Below, one piece after another: positions 7,662 through 16,672 of a stretch of DNA of 64,000 bases. Position numbers and translations under genes: made by a program. Source of the stretch: Azoarcus sp. KH32C (GTDB lineage: Bacteria > Pseudomonadota > Gammaproteobacteria > Burkholderiales > Rhodocyclaceae); assembly GCF_000349945.1 (NCBI RefSeq), contig NC_020516.1, positions 3,100,001 through 3,164,000 on the forward strand, in the 5' to 3' direction. How positions within the stretch are numbered: position 1 is the first letter of the stretch; each line of letters starts with the position of its first letter. Under the pieces are notes generated by a model. The model saw only the letters and a program-made list of their open reading frames with translations, was not told the origin of the DNA and searched no databases.

Positions 7662-8422
7662 GTTTCTTCGCCGAAGACCTTTGCCGCGTTGCGCGTCGTC
7701 GCGGCAGCGACCTCGTCGAAAGGAATTCCGCGGAGTCCGGCGAGGACTTCGCAGAAGCGCGCGAGGTTTGCGGGTTCGTTGCGTGCCCCCTGCCCCCACG
7801 CGGGCGGGATGTCCGGCGCGTCGGTCTCGAGCACGATCGCATCGAGCGGTAGCGTCGCGGCAAGCTCCCGGATGCGACGCGAGCCATCGAAGGTCATTGC
7901 GCCGCCGAATCCCAGTTTGAATCCCATCGAGATAAAGACGTCCGCCTGTTGACGGCTGCCGTTGAAGGCGTGGGCGATGCCGCCAGGCACCTCGATGCGG
8001 CGGAGGTGCTTGAGGATGTGATCGACCGCGCGGCGCACGTGCAGGATGACCGGCAGACCGAAGCTCCGTGCGAGTTTCAGTTGCGCGACGAAGAAGGCTT
8101 CCTGACGCGGGAGCTCAGGTTCGGGAATGAAGAGATCGAGGCCGATCTCGCCCACGGCAATCGGCCCCCCTCGCCCAAGCCGGTCTTCGACGATCTCCAG
8201 ATCCTCATCGCGTGCCTTTCCGACGTAGAGTGGATGGATGCCATATCCGTGACGAATGTCGGCATGCGCCTCCGCAAGCGCGGCGACGGCATCGAAGTTG
8301 GCGACCTCGACGCCGGGAACGACGAAACGACCGATGCCCGCGGCACGGGCAGCTGCCAGGACGGCGTCGCGGTCGGCGTCGAATTCTGCGGCGTCGAGAT
8401 GGATGTGGGTATCGACGAGCAT
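7658..8422 (-). CDS. TatD family metal-dependent hydrolase / DNase
   Basis: A 254-residue TIM-barrel metallohydrolase of the TatD family (3'-5' exo/endonuclease activity in studied members; roles in DNA repair or D-Tyr-tRNA turnover proposed). Metal ligands are visible in order: DTHIHLD (residues 4-10), VGEIGLDL, VILHVR, IAHAFNGS and ETDAPDIPP. The length is normal. It is probably co-transcribed after the ECHDC3-like gene (33-base gap). Its stop overlaps the stop of the convergent TetR gene by the four bases CTAG, leaving no room for a terminator. Confidence 0.92.
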   Translation of the reverse strand: MLVDTHIHLDAAEFDADRDAVLAAARAAGIGRFVVPGVEVANFDAVAALAEAHADIRHGYGIHPLYVGKARDEDLEIVEDRLGRGGPIAVGEIGLDLFIPEPELPRQEAFFVAQLKLARSFGLPVILHVRRAVDHILKHLRRIEVPGGIAHAFNGSRQQADVFISMGFKLGFGGAMTFDGSRRIRELAATLPLDAIVLETDAPDIPPAWGQGARNEPANLARFCEVLAGLRGIPFDEVAAATTRNAAKVFGEET

Positions 8423-8455
8423 GTTGTTTCGACGACGGGCATCATCGGCTGCTTG

Positions 8456-9256
8456 TCAGCGCCCGCGCCACTCCGGCTTCCGCTTCGCAATGAAGGCGTC
8501 GATGCCCTCGGCGGCGTCCTCGGACATCATGTTGCAGGCCATGGTTTCGGCCGCGATCTGGTAAGCGGCTTCCATCCCCATTTCGAGCTGCCGGTAGAAC
8601 ATCTGCTTGCCCATCTGGATCGCGAGCGGCGATTTGGCGCAGATCGATGCGGTGAGCTTTGCGATTTCGTCGTCCAGTTGGCCGAGCGGCACGACCCGGT
8701 TCACGAGCCCGCGACGCTGGGCTTCGGGGGCATCGATGAAGTCGCCCGTGACGAGCATTTCGAAGGCTTCCTTGCGCCCCATGTTTCGCGAAAGGCCGAC
8801 GCTGGGCGTGGCGCAGAAGAGGCCGACGTTGATTCCCGAAACGGCGAAGCGCGCGACGTCGGCCGCGACGGCGAGATCGCACATCGACACGAGCTGGCAT
8901 CCGGCGGCGGTCGCGATGCCATGGACGCGGGCGATCACGGGCTGTGGCAGCTCGGTGAGCTTGACCATGAACTTGCCGCACAGTTTGAAGAGTTCCTGCT
9001 GGAACTTGAGCGAGTGGTTGCCGCGCATTTCCTTGAGGTCATGGCCCGCGCAGAAGGCCTTGCCCTCCCCTGCCAGCACGACGACGCGGACGCTCGTGTC
9101 CTTGGCGATGGCATCGACCGCTGCAATCAGCGCCTCCAGCATTTCGCGGGACAGCGAGTTGAATTGCAGGGGACGGTTGAGGGTCAGGTACGCGACTCCG
9201 CCTTCGTCGCGGCGCAGGAGGATCGGTGCGTCGCTGGAGTGTGCCAGTGTGCTCAT
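8456..9256 (-). CDS. Enoyl-CoA hydratase/isomerase family protein, ECHDC3-like
   Basis: A 266-residue crotonase-fold protein. The CoA-binding oxyanion segment FCAGHDLKEM is present. The two glutamates that activate water in classical hydratases are not: the first position reads GCQLVSMCD (Gln) and the second SGINVGLF (Gly). These replacements and the stretches NVGLFCATPSVGLSR and IDAFIAKRKPEW match the eukaryotic ECHDC3 branch, so it is unlikely to be an ordinary 2-enoyl-CoA hydratase; the reaction is unknown. It lies in an acyl-CoA gene neighbourhood 33 bases upstream of the TatD gene. Confidence 0.88.
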   Translation of the reverse strand: MSTLAHSSDAPILLRRDEGGVAYLTLNRPLQFNSLSREMLEALIAAVDAIAKDTSVRVVVLAGEGKAFCAGHDLKEMRGNHSLKFQQELFKLCGKFMVKLTELPQPVIARVHGIATAAGCQLVSMCDLAVAADVARFAVSGINVGLFCATPSVGLSRNMGRKEAFEMLVTGDFIDAPEAQRRGLVNRVVPLGQLDDEIAKLTASICAKSPLAIQMGKQMFYRQLEMGMEAAYQIAAETMACNMMSEDAAEGIDAFIAKRKPEWRGR

Positions 9257-9319
9257 GCGGTAACGTCTCCTAGTGGTGGCCGATGGCCGATGACGCTTGA
9301 TTATGCCCGAACCCGCGAC

Positions 9320-9973
9320 TCATCTCGCGCAGGCGCGTTGGATCGCATCTCCTCCGTTCGGCGCGGAAGCGATGCCCGCCAGCCAGCCGGCGAGTTCTTC
9401 GGCCAGCCGCCGACTGGCCGTGCGATGCGCGACAACGCCGCCGCTCGCGTCCGGCCTTGGAGCCACTTCAGTGATTCGCAGGTCGCGGCGCGCAAGAACC
9501 GTGTCGCCGCGCGGTGCAAGGAGTTCGGCGCGGGCTGCCACGAGGGCCTGGCTGCCGTCGTGCGTCCCATAGACCTGCGTGAATTCATCGAGATCAAGCC
9601 GCAAGCGGCAAGCGGATCGACCGTCCGGCGGGAGCATGCGGCGCAGGCCGACTTCCACCAGTTCCGCCGGCGGCGAGGCCCAACGGCTTTCGGCGTAGGC
9701 CTGGCGTTGGGACGGCTGAGCGTATTCCAGCCGGTATTGCATCGCGTTTCCCGCGAGCCAGGAAGGCGCCCGGACTTCGATCGACGCCGGAAGCAGCGTG
9801 CCTTGCAGCGGCACTGCGTCGGGCAGGCCGAGGTCGTAGATTGCAGTCGCGGGCGAACGATTGCCGTTGAGGCTCCCGCAGGCGGCGAGGCCAAATGAAA
9901 GAGCAAGGCATGTGAGGCAGCGGCGTGCCGTAGAGTTCATCGTGCGATTGCGTCCCATCCGGTGACGATTCAT
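9320..9973 (-). CDS. PqiC-like ABC-transport auxiliary lipoprotein
   Basis: An outer-membrane lipoprotein of the ABC-type transport auxiliary family (PqiC/YmbA-like), the last gene of the MCE transporter operon. The signal sequence ends in lipobox LAAC followed by GSLNGN. The mature region has the family pattern with strand IEVRAPSWLAG and C-terminal RLAEELAGWL. The ATG at 9973 forms an ATGA overlap with the MCE gene stop; an internal ATG at 9940 gives a shorter, more typical signal peptide, and I cannot decide between them. It may accept or dock lipid carried by the MCE tunnel at the outer membrane (family inference). Confidence 0.85.
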   Translation of the reverse strand: MNRHRMGRNRTMNSTARRCLTCLALSFGLAACGSLNGNRSPATAIYDLGLPDAVPLQGTLLPASIEVRAPSWLAGNAMQYRLEYAQPSQRQAYAESRWASPPAELVEVGLRRMLPPDGRSACRLRLDLDEFTQVYGTHDGSQALVAARAELLAPRGDTVLARRDLRITEVAPRPDASGGVVAHRTASRRLAEELAGWLAGIASAPNGGDAIQRACAR

Positions 9974-10935
9974 TTCGTTGTGTTGTTATTCGGCGGTGGC
10001 GTTGCAAAGCCCTTTTCACCCGGGCCGGGTGCCCTCGGACCACGACCCAGCAGCAGCATCTGCGGCGTTCCTTCCACCTCCTGCACGAGGTGTCCGATTC
10101 GCTGCGAGGTTACGGACAGATCCTTGAGCAAGCCGTTGAGGCGCGGAACCGTGTCGTCGAGCACGCGGGTTTCCGCGGCGTTCGCCGTCTCGTCGAGGTG
10201 CTCGGCGATGCCTTGGAGACGCACAAGCAGGCTGCGGATTTCTCCGAGCGTGGGGGCCGCGCCGGCGCTCGCATGTTCCAGATTGTCGAGCGTCGCAGAC
10301 AGTCGTCGGATATTGTCGGGGCTGAGCGCGCTGCGTATGGACGCGATCGCTTCCGGTGCTTGGGCAAAGGTGCGGTCGGCTCCGGCTGCTGCCGATTGCA
10401 GGCGCTGCATCGTGTCCGTCAGGCGCTCGAGGTTTTCGTCGTTGAAGACCTGATTGATGCGGTCGGCAACGGCCTTCAGACGACGCATCGTATCCAGCGT
10501 GGAATCGGACAACTGGTCCATCAGCCCCGGATCGAGGGGCAGGCGCGGTACTTCGTCACCGGCGGCGGCAAGCAGCTCGGGATTTTCACCGCGATCCTGC
10601 AACTGGACGTACGCCAAGCCGGTCACGCCCTGATAAGCCAGGTTCGCCCGCGTCCCGCGGGTGAGCGGGATGTCGCTGCGCATGCGGATCGTCACCAGGA
10701 TCTTGCGCGGATCCTGGGGGTCGATGCGGATCTGCGAAACCTTGCCGGCCGAGATCCCGCGGTAGCGGACCTGGGCTTCGATGTTGAGGCCCGTGACGTT
10801 GCCCGTCGTTTCGAGGATGTAGACGCGCTGTTGCGATTCGCGCCCGTCAGAAAACCACCACAGGGCGCCGAGCAAGGCGGCGCCCAAGATCAGGACGAAA
10901 AGCCCGGCGGCGAGCGCATGGGCACGATTTTCCAT
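9970..10935 (-). CDS. MlaD-like MCE domain protein
   Basis: A 321-residue periplasmic substrate-binding/tunnel component of an MCE lipid transporter. Residues 9-28 are a single N-terminal transmembrane anchor. One MCE domain follows (about 38-115: YRGISAGKVSQIRI, YQGVTGLAYVQLQD). A long helical tail (about 130-290) can form the coiled needle seen in PqiB/YebT-type and actinobacterial MCE proteins, and the last 25 residues are Pro/Gly/Asn-rich and probably disordered. It is much longer than E. coli MlaD (183 residues). The start overlaps the ATPase stop (TGATG). Confidence 0.9.
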   Translation of the reverse strand: MENRAHALAAGLFVLILGAALLGALWWFSDGRESQQRVYILETTGNVTGLNIEAQVRYRGISAGKVSQIRIDPQDPRKILVTIRMRSDIPLTRGTRANLAYQGVTGLAYVQLQDRGENPELLAAAGDEVPRLPLDPGLMDQLSDSTLDTMRRLKAVADRINQVFNDENLERLTDTMQRLQSAAAGADRTFAQAPEAIASIRSALSPDNIRRLSATLDNLEHASAGAAPTLGEIRSLLVRLQGIAEHLDETANAAETRVLDDTVPRLNGLLKDLSVTSQRIGHLVQEVEGTPQMLLLGRGPRAPGPGEKGFATPPPNNNTTK

Positions 10936-11714
10936 CAGGGATTGCCTCCGATGCCCGCGAGCGCGCGGCGACCGTACGTCCCGCGGAAAAAACGCTCGAT
11001 GAACGGGTGATCGACTTCCATGGTTTCCTCGAGTGACGCGTAGCTGACGATGCGCCGATCGGCGAGCACCGCGATCCGCGTTGCCAGCGCAGCGAGCGTG
11101 TCGAGGTCGTGCGTGACGAGCACGACGGTCAGCCCAAGCTGATTCTGCAACGAACGGATCAGTTCGACAAAACTCGCGCTCAAATCGGGGTCGAGACCGG
11201 CTGTCGGTTCGTCGAGAAGCAGCAGTTCCGGTTCGAGCGCAAGGGCGCGCGCGAGGGCCACCCGCTTGACCATGCCGCCTGAGAGTTCCGACGGCATGCG
11301 GCACGCCGTCGCCGGCTCCAGTTCCACCATCGCGAGCTTGAGCGCGATGAGGTTGTCAATTTCGGCGCGGCTCGCGACCCGTAGTTCCCTGAGCGGGAAT
11401 CCGATGTTTTCTGCGACGGTCATCGCGGAAAAGAGCGCTCCGTGCTGGAAGAGCACCCCGAAGCGGCGCCGCCGGGCCCGTTGTTCCTTCACGGTCCCGG
11501 AAAACAAGGGCGCACCGAACACCGAGACGTCGCCGGCGGCGGGCCGCGTAAGCCCGATGATGTGGCGCATGAGCGTCGTCTTGCCGGTGCCCGATCCGCC
11601 GACGAGCGCGACGACTTCGCCGCGCTGTATGGTGAGGTCGATACCGTCATGAACGAGGTTCTGGCCGAAACGGGTGACGATGCCGCTCATCTCGATCACG
11701 GGGCGTTCGCTCAT
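10935..11714 (-). CDS. MlaF-like ABC transporter ATP-binding protein
   Basis: The 259-residue ATPase of the MCE lipid transporter. Walker A is GGSGTGKTT, the signature is LSGGMVKRVALARALA, and Walker B is LLLLDEPTAGLDP, followed by the switch His in VLVTHDLD. The N-terminus MSERPVIEMSGIVTRFG and the family-typical GGMVKR signature match MlaF. The start is ATG 11714, giving an ATGA overlap with the permease stop; the open frame continues far upstream inside the permease gene but has no support as protein. It works with the permease, the MCE protein and the lipoprotein encoded around it. Confidence 0.94.
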   Translation of the reverse strand: MSERPVIEMSGIVTRFGQNLVHDGIDLTIQRGEVVALVGGSGTGKTTLMRHIIGLTRPAAGDVSVFGAPLFSGTVKEQRARRRRFGVLFQHGALFSAMTVAENIGFPLRELRVASRAEIDNLIALKLAMVELEPATACRMPSELSGGMVKRVALARALALEPELLLLDEPTAGLDPDLSASFVELIRSLQNQLGLTVVLVTHDLDTLAALATRIAVLADRRIVSYASLEETMEVDHPFIERFFRGTYGRRALAGIGGNP

Positions 11715-12829
11715 CGCGGCACTCCGATGGTCCGCGTCGCGATCGCGAACAAGGCGTCGACGAGGATGACGATGGTGATCGAAGAGACGACGGACGCGGT
11801 GGTGTTCGCGGAAAGGCTCTCGGTGTTGGGACGAACGTGCAGCCCGAAATGGCAGGCGACGAGCGCGATCAGCAACCCGAAAGCGGCGCCCTTGGCCAAC
11901 CCGATATACAGGTTGGCGATCGGAACCACGGCCGGCAGACGGTCGATGAAGAAGTTGATGTCGAGATCGAGCTGAAACCAAGCGGAAACCATGCCTCCGA
12001 GCAGCGCGACGGAGCTGGTCCACAAGACCAGCAAGGGCATCGCGAGCGTCAGTGCGACGACCTTGGGCAGCACGAGGCGCAGCGTGCGCGAAATGCCCAT
12101 CGCGGTGAGCGCGTCGACCTCCTCGGTGACGCGCATCACCCCGAGCTGCGCAGTCATTGCAGAGCCCGACCGCCCCGCGACGAGGATGGATACCAGCACC
12201 GGCCCGAGCTCGCGCACGATGCCGAGGCCGAGGATGTTGACGATGTAGATGTCGGCGCCGAAGGCCCTCAGTTGCAGCGCCGAGAGGTAGGACAGCACGA
12301 TGCCGATGAGGAAGCCGACCAGCGCCGTGACCGGTGTCGCCTTGAGGCCGACCTTGAAGACGTTCGCCGAAATCTCGAGCAGCGGCCACTCGCGCGGGTG
12401 ACGCATCAGGTATCCGAGATCGAGGCAAAGCTGGCCGAGCAGGTGTATGAAGTTGAGGACGTGCCGGCCGAATCCTAACAGGGTGAAGCCGATGAAGGCG
12501 ACTGCGTCGGTGAGCGTAAAGCCAGGGGGCCGTGGCAGTGGTTGGTCGGCGCTGTCCGCCACGCGGGCGATGATCGCGCGCAGCTCGTCGGGGAGTTCAA
12601 TGCGTGCGGGCCATCGCTTTCCCCACACATGCCATAGCAGCGCGGCGCCGAAACTGTCGAGACGGGTGATATCGCCGAGGCGCCACCCGGTGTCCTCCCC
12701 CGCTCCTGCGACGCTTCGCCGGATCGTCGCGAGGTGAGGGCTCAGCGCGCGCAGCGTCCAGTCGCCGCCAAGCGACAACTCTCGTTGGCCCGATGCGGGA
12801 GTGTCAGCCTTGATGACCGGCCTGCGCAT
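11711..12829 (-). CDS. MlaE-like permease with N-terminal STAS-like domain
   Basis: A 372-residue inner-membrane permease of the MCE transporter. Residues 1-110 form a STAS-like domain (GDWTLRAL, ITRLDSFGAALLW), equivalent to fusing MlaB to the permease. From about 110 follows the MlaE domain with GFLIGIVLSYLSALQLRAFGA, ILGLGIVRELGPVLVSILVAGR and the conserved LGVMRVTEEVDAL. Five or six membrane helices are evident. First gene of the leftward four-gene MCE operon, 9 bases after the ppx stop, so it may be read through from ppx. Confidence 0.93.
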   Translation of the reverse strand: MRRPVIKADTPASGQRELSLGGDWTLRALSPHLATIRRSVAGAGEDTGWRLGDITRLDSFGAALLWHVWGKRWPARIELPDELRAIIARVADSADQPLPRPPGFTLTDAVAFIGFTLLGFGRHVLNFIHLLGQLCLDLGYLMRHPREWPLLEISANVFKVGLKATPVTALVGFLIGIVLSYLSALQLRAFGADIYIVNILGLGIVRELGPVLVSILVAGRSGSAMTAQLGVMRVTEEVDALTAMGISRTLRLVLPKVVALTLAMPLLVLWTSSVALLGGMVSAWFQLDLDINFFIDRLPAVVPIANLYIGLAKGAAFGLLIALVACHFGLHVRPNTESLSANTTASVVSSITIVILVDALFAIATRTIGVPR

Positions 12830-12838
12830 CGACGGACC

Positions 12839-14350
12839 TTAGGCGACGAGGATGCGGCCAGGTTCGCTCCGCAGCACCAGACTGCGCCCGACGGAATGCC
12901 AGTGTCGCTGCTCTTCGTCGAGCGCGGCTGCCGTAAGGGGAAGCTGTCTCAGCCAGCCGTCGTGTGCAGCTACGATGAAATTCCGGCCGTCACGCAGCAG
13001 TTCGAGCGGCGGGATGCCGCGGCCGTCCCGCGCACGATGCACGATGACCGCGAGACGCAGGCACGCGATGAGCAGCCAGTCGGCGCTTTCCGGATCGAGG
13101 GCGGACACCCGTTCCAGCTTGCCGCGGTGCGCGAGGACGACGCGCGCCAACCGGCCTTGATCCATACGCGAGAAACCCGGCATGTCCGCGTTGGCGAGAA
13201 TGTAGGCGCTATGCTTGTGATAGCTCGAATGCGCGACCGAAATGCCGATTTCGTGGAGCGTCGCTGCCCAGCGCAGGAAACGCAGATCCTGATACGCGGC
13301 GCTTTCCTCGTTCGCACTCTCCGGGACCAGCGACGTGAACAGATGAGCGGCCGTGTCGGCGACCTTTGCCGCATGGCGCCGGTCAGCGCCATAACGTACG
13401 ACGAACGCGGAGACCGTGGCGTCGCGGAGGTCATGGTGGTGATAGCGGCCGAGCAGGTCGTAAAGGACGCCGAGCCTCAACGCGCCTTCCGAAAAGACCA
13501 TCCGCTCCAGTCCGAACTCGTGGAACACGGCCGACATGATCGCAAAGCCGCCGAGCAACACCGGCAGGCGGTCGCCCCTGAGTCCGGCGAGCGAGACGCG
13601 GTCGAGACTTCCTGCCCGCAGCAGAATATTCCGCAGCCGCTCCAGTCCGTCACGCGTGATGCCCTGTTCCGTCAAGCCATTCTGCTCGAGAATCTCGACC
13701 AGCGCCTTTGCGGAACCGCTCGATCCGACCGCCACTTCCCACCCCACCTCGCGGTAGGCGTGCGAGATCGCCTGGATTTCCCGGCTCGCGGCCATCTCCG
13801 CCTCCTTTATCGAACGCTTGTCGATGCGGCCGTTGGGGAAGTACTGGAGGCTGTAGCTGACGCAGCCCATGTACAGCGATTCGAGCACGATGGGCTCGAA
13901 GCTGCGGCCGATGATGAATTCGGTCGAGCCGCCGCCGATATCGACGACGAGTTGCTGGAGATGGGGGTCGGGCAAGGTGTGGGCGACGCCGACGTAGATC
14001 AGACGCGCCTCTTCGCGACCTGCGATGACTTCGATCGGCACACCGAGGGCGGCCTCGGCCTGCACGAGGAAAGCCGGCGCGTTCTTGGCGACACGGAGCG
14101 TGTTGGTCGCGACCGCACGCACGGATTCCGGACTGAACCCTCGCAGACGTTCATTGAAGCGCATCAGCGCAGTCAGGCCCCGTTTCTGCGCCGCTGCGTC
14201 GAGATATTTGTCGGGCGACAGCCCCGCTGCAAGGCGTACAGCTTCCTTGATTCCGTCGAGCGGATAGATCTGGTCATTGACGATCCGGCCCACCTGCAGG
14301 CGGAAGCTGTTGGAACCGAGGTCGATCGCTGCGATCAGCTCTTGCGTCAT
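12839..14350 (-). CDS. ppx: Exopolyphosphatase (Ppx/GppA family)
   Basis: A 503-residue Ppx/GppA enzyme that releases terminal phosphate from inorganic polyphosphate and may also hydrolyse pppGpp. The ASKHA fold shows in AAIDLGSNSFRLQVG (phosphate 1 loop), VATNTLRVAKNAPAFL, AGREEARLIYVGVAH and VVDIGGGSTEFIIG (phosphate 2 loop). The C-terminal HD-like helical domain is present (about 310-500). It is divergent from ppk1, which makes the polymer it degrades, and lies near relA, whose product inhibits Ppx in E. coli. The MCE operon follows 9 bases downstream. Confidence 0.95.
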   Translation of the reverse strand: MTQELIAAIDLGSNSFRLQVGRIVNDQIYPLDGIKEAVRLAAGLSPDKYLDAAAQKRGLTALMRFNERLRGFSPESVRAVATNTLRVAKNAPAFLVQAEAALGVPIEVIAGREEARLIYVGVAHTLPDPHLQQLVVDIGGGSTEFIIGRSFEPIVLESLYMGCVSYSLQYFPNGRIDKRSIKEAEMAASREIQAISHAYREVGWEVAVGSSGSAKALVEILEQNGLTEQGITRDGLERLRNILLRAGSLDRVSLAGLRGDRLPVLLGGFAIMSAVFHEFGLERMVFSEGALRLGVLYDLLGRYHHHDLRDATVSAFVVRYGADRRHAAKVADTAAHLFTSLVPESANEESAAYQDLRFLRWAATLHEIGISVAHSSYHKHSAYILANADMPGFSRMDQGRLARVVLAHRGKLERVSALDPESADWLLIACLRLAVIVHRARDGRGIPPLELLRDGRNFIVAAHDGWLRQLPLTAAALDEEQRHWHSVGRSLVLRSEPGRILVA

Positions 14351-14545
14351 GGCGTGGGCACCGCAGTCGCGGAGATCAGGGTGAGGCGCATTCTAACATT
14401 CGCGACCTCCTTGGGCGGGCGCCGCCGCGAACATTGCCACAAATGCTGTACGTGCACAGTGGAACGATTGTGCATGCTTTCATCTAACGGAAACACGAAT
14501 GTCACATAATTGGGGCATAGCGCCCCGACCGACGATCATCCAAAG
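14351..14545. promoter_or_regulatory. Divergent ppx / ppk1 promoter region
   Basis: 195 bases between two divergent starts. It contains GTGCAC- and TGTGCATGC-type short palindromes (about 14450-14476) and, at 14499-14505, a single ATGTCAC resembling one half of a Pho box. I cannot identify a convincing promoter pair or a complete Pho box by eye. Confidence 0.35.
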
Positions 14546-16627
14546 ATGCCAAGAATCAACCGTCAACAACATTACCCCGCCGACCATTTCATCAATCGCG
14601 AGTTGTCCCTGCTGCAGTTCCAGCGCCGCGTCCTGGCTCAAGCCGCCGACCGCAGCGTGCCCTTGCTCGAACGCCTGCGCTTCCTGTGCATCGTGTCGAG
14701 CAACCTGGACGAATTCTTCGAGATCCGCGTGTCCGGCATCAAGGAGCAGATCCGCCTCGGGAGCCGCACGGTCGGCATCGATGGGCTGACGCCCACGCAA
14801 TTGCTCGATCGCGTCAGCAAGGAAGTGCATAACCTGATCGCGGAGCAGTACGAGCTGCTCAACGAGGACATCCTGCCGGCACTCGAAGCCGAAGGAATCG
14901 TCTTCTTGCGCCGCAGCGTCTGGAACGAACCGCAGCGCGCATGGGTCAGGGATTACTTCCTGCGGGAGGTGATGCCGGTGCTGACCCCGATCGGGCTCGA
15001 TCCGGCGCACCCCTTCCCCCGCGTCCTGAACAAGAGCCTCAACTTCGCCGTGGAGCTCGAAGGGCGTGACGCCTTCGGGCGAGATTCCGGCGCGGCGATC
15101 GTCCAGGCGCCGCGCGCCCTGCCCCGTGTGATCCGGCTTCCGGTCGAGATTTGCGAACACGAACACTCCTTCGTGTTCCTCTCGTCGATCCTGCACTGCC
15201 ACGTCGGCGAATTGTTCTCGGGCATGGAGGTTCTCGGCTGCTATCAGTTCCGCGTGACGCGAAATTCCGACCTGTTCGTCGATGAGGAAGAGGTCAAGGA
15301 CCTGCGCGTTTCGCTCAAGGGCGAATTGCAGCAACGCCACTACGGCGACGGCGTGCGCCTCGAAGTGGCGGACAACTGCTCCGACACGATGGCGAACTTC
15401 CTGCTGCAGCACTTCCGCCTCACCGCCAAGGACCTTTACCGGACCCCGGGCATCGTCAACCTGGTACGCCTGAACCAGGTGCCGGACTGGGTGGCGCGCC
15501 CCGACCTGAAATACCCGCCCTTCGCGCCCCGCCTGCCCAAAACGCTCGAAAAGCGGGTCGATATCTTCGACGCGATCCGCCGCCAGGACATCCTGCTGCA
15601 TCACCCGTTCCAGAGCTTCAGCCCGGTGATCGACCTGCTGCGTGCGGCAGCCGACGATCCGGCGGTTCTGGCGGTCAAGATGACCGTCTATCGGACCGGC
15701 ACCGATTCGGTACTGATGGAACACCTGGTCCGCGCCGCGCAGAAAGGCAAGGAAGTGACGGTCGTGCTCGAATTGATGGCCCGTTTCGACGAGGAAGCGA
15801 ACATCACCTGGGCGAACCGGCTCGAAGAGGTGGGCGCGCACGTCGTGTACGGCGTGTTCGGTTACAAGACGCACGCGAAGCTGCTGATGCTCGTTCGCCG
15901 CGAAGAGGACGGGCTGCGCCGCTACGTTCATCTTGGCACGGGCAATTACCATCCGGGAACCACGCGTTTCTACACCGACTTCGGCCTCCTGACCTGCAAC
16001 GAGGAAATCGGGCAGGACATCGCGGAAGTGTTCAAGCAGCTGACGGGACTCGGGCAAGCCGGATCGCTGCGCCACCTGTGGCAGGCGCCGTTTTCACTGC
16101 AGCGAAACGTCGTCAATGCGATCAACGCGGAGGCGGAGATCGCGCGTGCGGGTGGCCGCGGCCACATCATCGCGAAGATGAACGCCTTGCTCGAACCCGA
16201 AACGATCGAGGCACTCTATGCGGCCTCGCAGGCCGGTGTCGAGATCGAGTTGATCGTGCGCGGCCCGTGCGCACTGCGGCCAGGCGTACCGGGTTTGTCC
16301 GAGAACATCCGGGTGAGGTCGATCATCGGACGCTTCCTCGAACATCACCGGATCTTCTTCTTCCGCGCGAACGGCGAGGACCGGGTGTATCTGTCGAGTG
16401 CGGACTGGATGGATCGGAACTTTTTCGGCCGCATCGAAATCGCCTTCCCCGTGCTCGACCCGCGTCTGAAGCGCCGGGTGATCAAGGAAGGCCTGCGCGC
16501 GTATCTCGGCGACAACTGCCAGGCGTGGGAGATGCTTGAGGACGGGCGCTATCGCCGCAAGACGCCACGTGGGGTGCATCGAGCGGCCCAAGCGATCCTC
16601 CTTTCGGATCTGGCCGGCGCCCATTGA
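14546..16627 (+). CDS. ppk1: Polyphosphate kinase 1
   Basis: A 693-residue PPK1 that builds polyphosphate from ATP reversibly through a phosphohistidine. The four domains are in order: N-terminal HFINRELSLLQFQRRVL, the head domain, and two phospholipase-D-like domains with LAVKMTVYRTGTDS, KEVTVVLELMARFDEEANI, the catalytic KTHAKLLMLVRR and YVHLGTGNYHPGTTRFYTD, and later YLSSADWMDRNFFGRIE. Length and motifs are complete. I chose ATG 14546 (MPRINRQ) over an in-frame TTG at 14510 because it matches the usual PPK1 N-terminal length. Divergent to ppx and convergent to relA. Confidence 0.96.
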   Translation: MPRINRQQHYPADHFINRELSLLQFQRRVLAQAADRSVPLLERLRFLCIVSSNLDEFFEIRVSGIKEQIRLGSRTVGIDGLTPTQLLDRVSKEVHNLIAEQYELLNEDILPALEAEGIVFLRRSVWNEPQRAWVRDYFLREVMPVLTPIGLDPAHPFPRVLNKSLNFAVELEGRDAFGRDSGAAIVQAPRALPRVIRLPVEICEHEHSFVFLSSILHCHVGELFSGMEVLGCYQFRVTRNSDLFVDEEEVKDLRVSLKGELQQRHYGDGVRLEVADNCSDTMANFLLQHFRLTAKDLYRTPGIVNLVRLNQVPDWVARPDLKYPPFAPRLPKTLEKRVDIFDAIRRQDILLHHPFQSFSPVIDLLRAAADDPAVLAVKMTVYRTGTDSVLMEHLVRAAQKGKEVTVVLELMARFDEEANITWANRLEEVGAHVVYGVFGYKTHAKLLMLVRREEDGLRRYVHLGTGNYHPGTTRFYTDFGLLTCNEEIGQDIAEVFKQLTGLGQAGSLRHLWQAPFSLQRNVVNAINAEAEIARAGGRGHIIAKMNALLEPETIEALYAASQAGVEIELIVRGPCALRPGVPGLSENIRVRSIIGRFLEHHRIFFFRANGEDRVYLSSADWMDRNFFGRIEIAFPVLDPRLKRRVIKEGLRAYLGDNCQAWEMLEDGRYRRKTPRGVHRAAQAILLSDLAGAH

Positions 16628-16638
16628 GCGGACAAGCA

Positions 16639-16666
16639 CGGCCCGGAGCCCAGGGCATCCGGGCCG
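16639..16666. terminator. Hairpin between convergent ppk1 and relA
   Basis: Perfect 8-bp stem CGGCCCGG/CCGGGCCG with a 12-base loop, in the 45-base gap between the stops of ppk1 and relA. No T-run on either side, so as an intrinsic terminator it would be weak or Rho-assisted. Confidence 0.45.
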
Positions 16667-16672
16667 CAGCAC

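Noticed and set aside
7949..9898. Plus-strand open frame opposite the TatD, ECHDC3-like and lipoprotein genes
   Set aside because: Crosses three well-supported minus-strand genes and shows no domain.
14499..14518. Possible Pho box upstream of ppk1
   Set aside because: Only one half (ATGTCAC) resembles the consensus; the second repeat at proper spacing does not match. Left as a remark in the intergenic entry.
12734..16075. Large open frames opposite ppx (+) and ppk1 (-)
   Set aside because: Antisense shadows; no motifs, and the genes on the other strand are complete.
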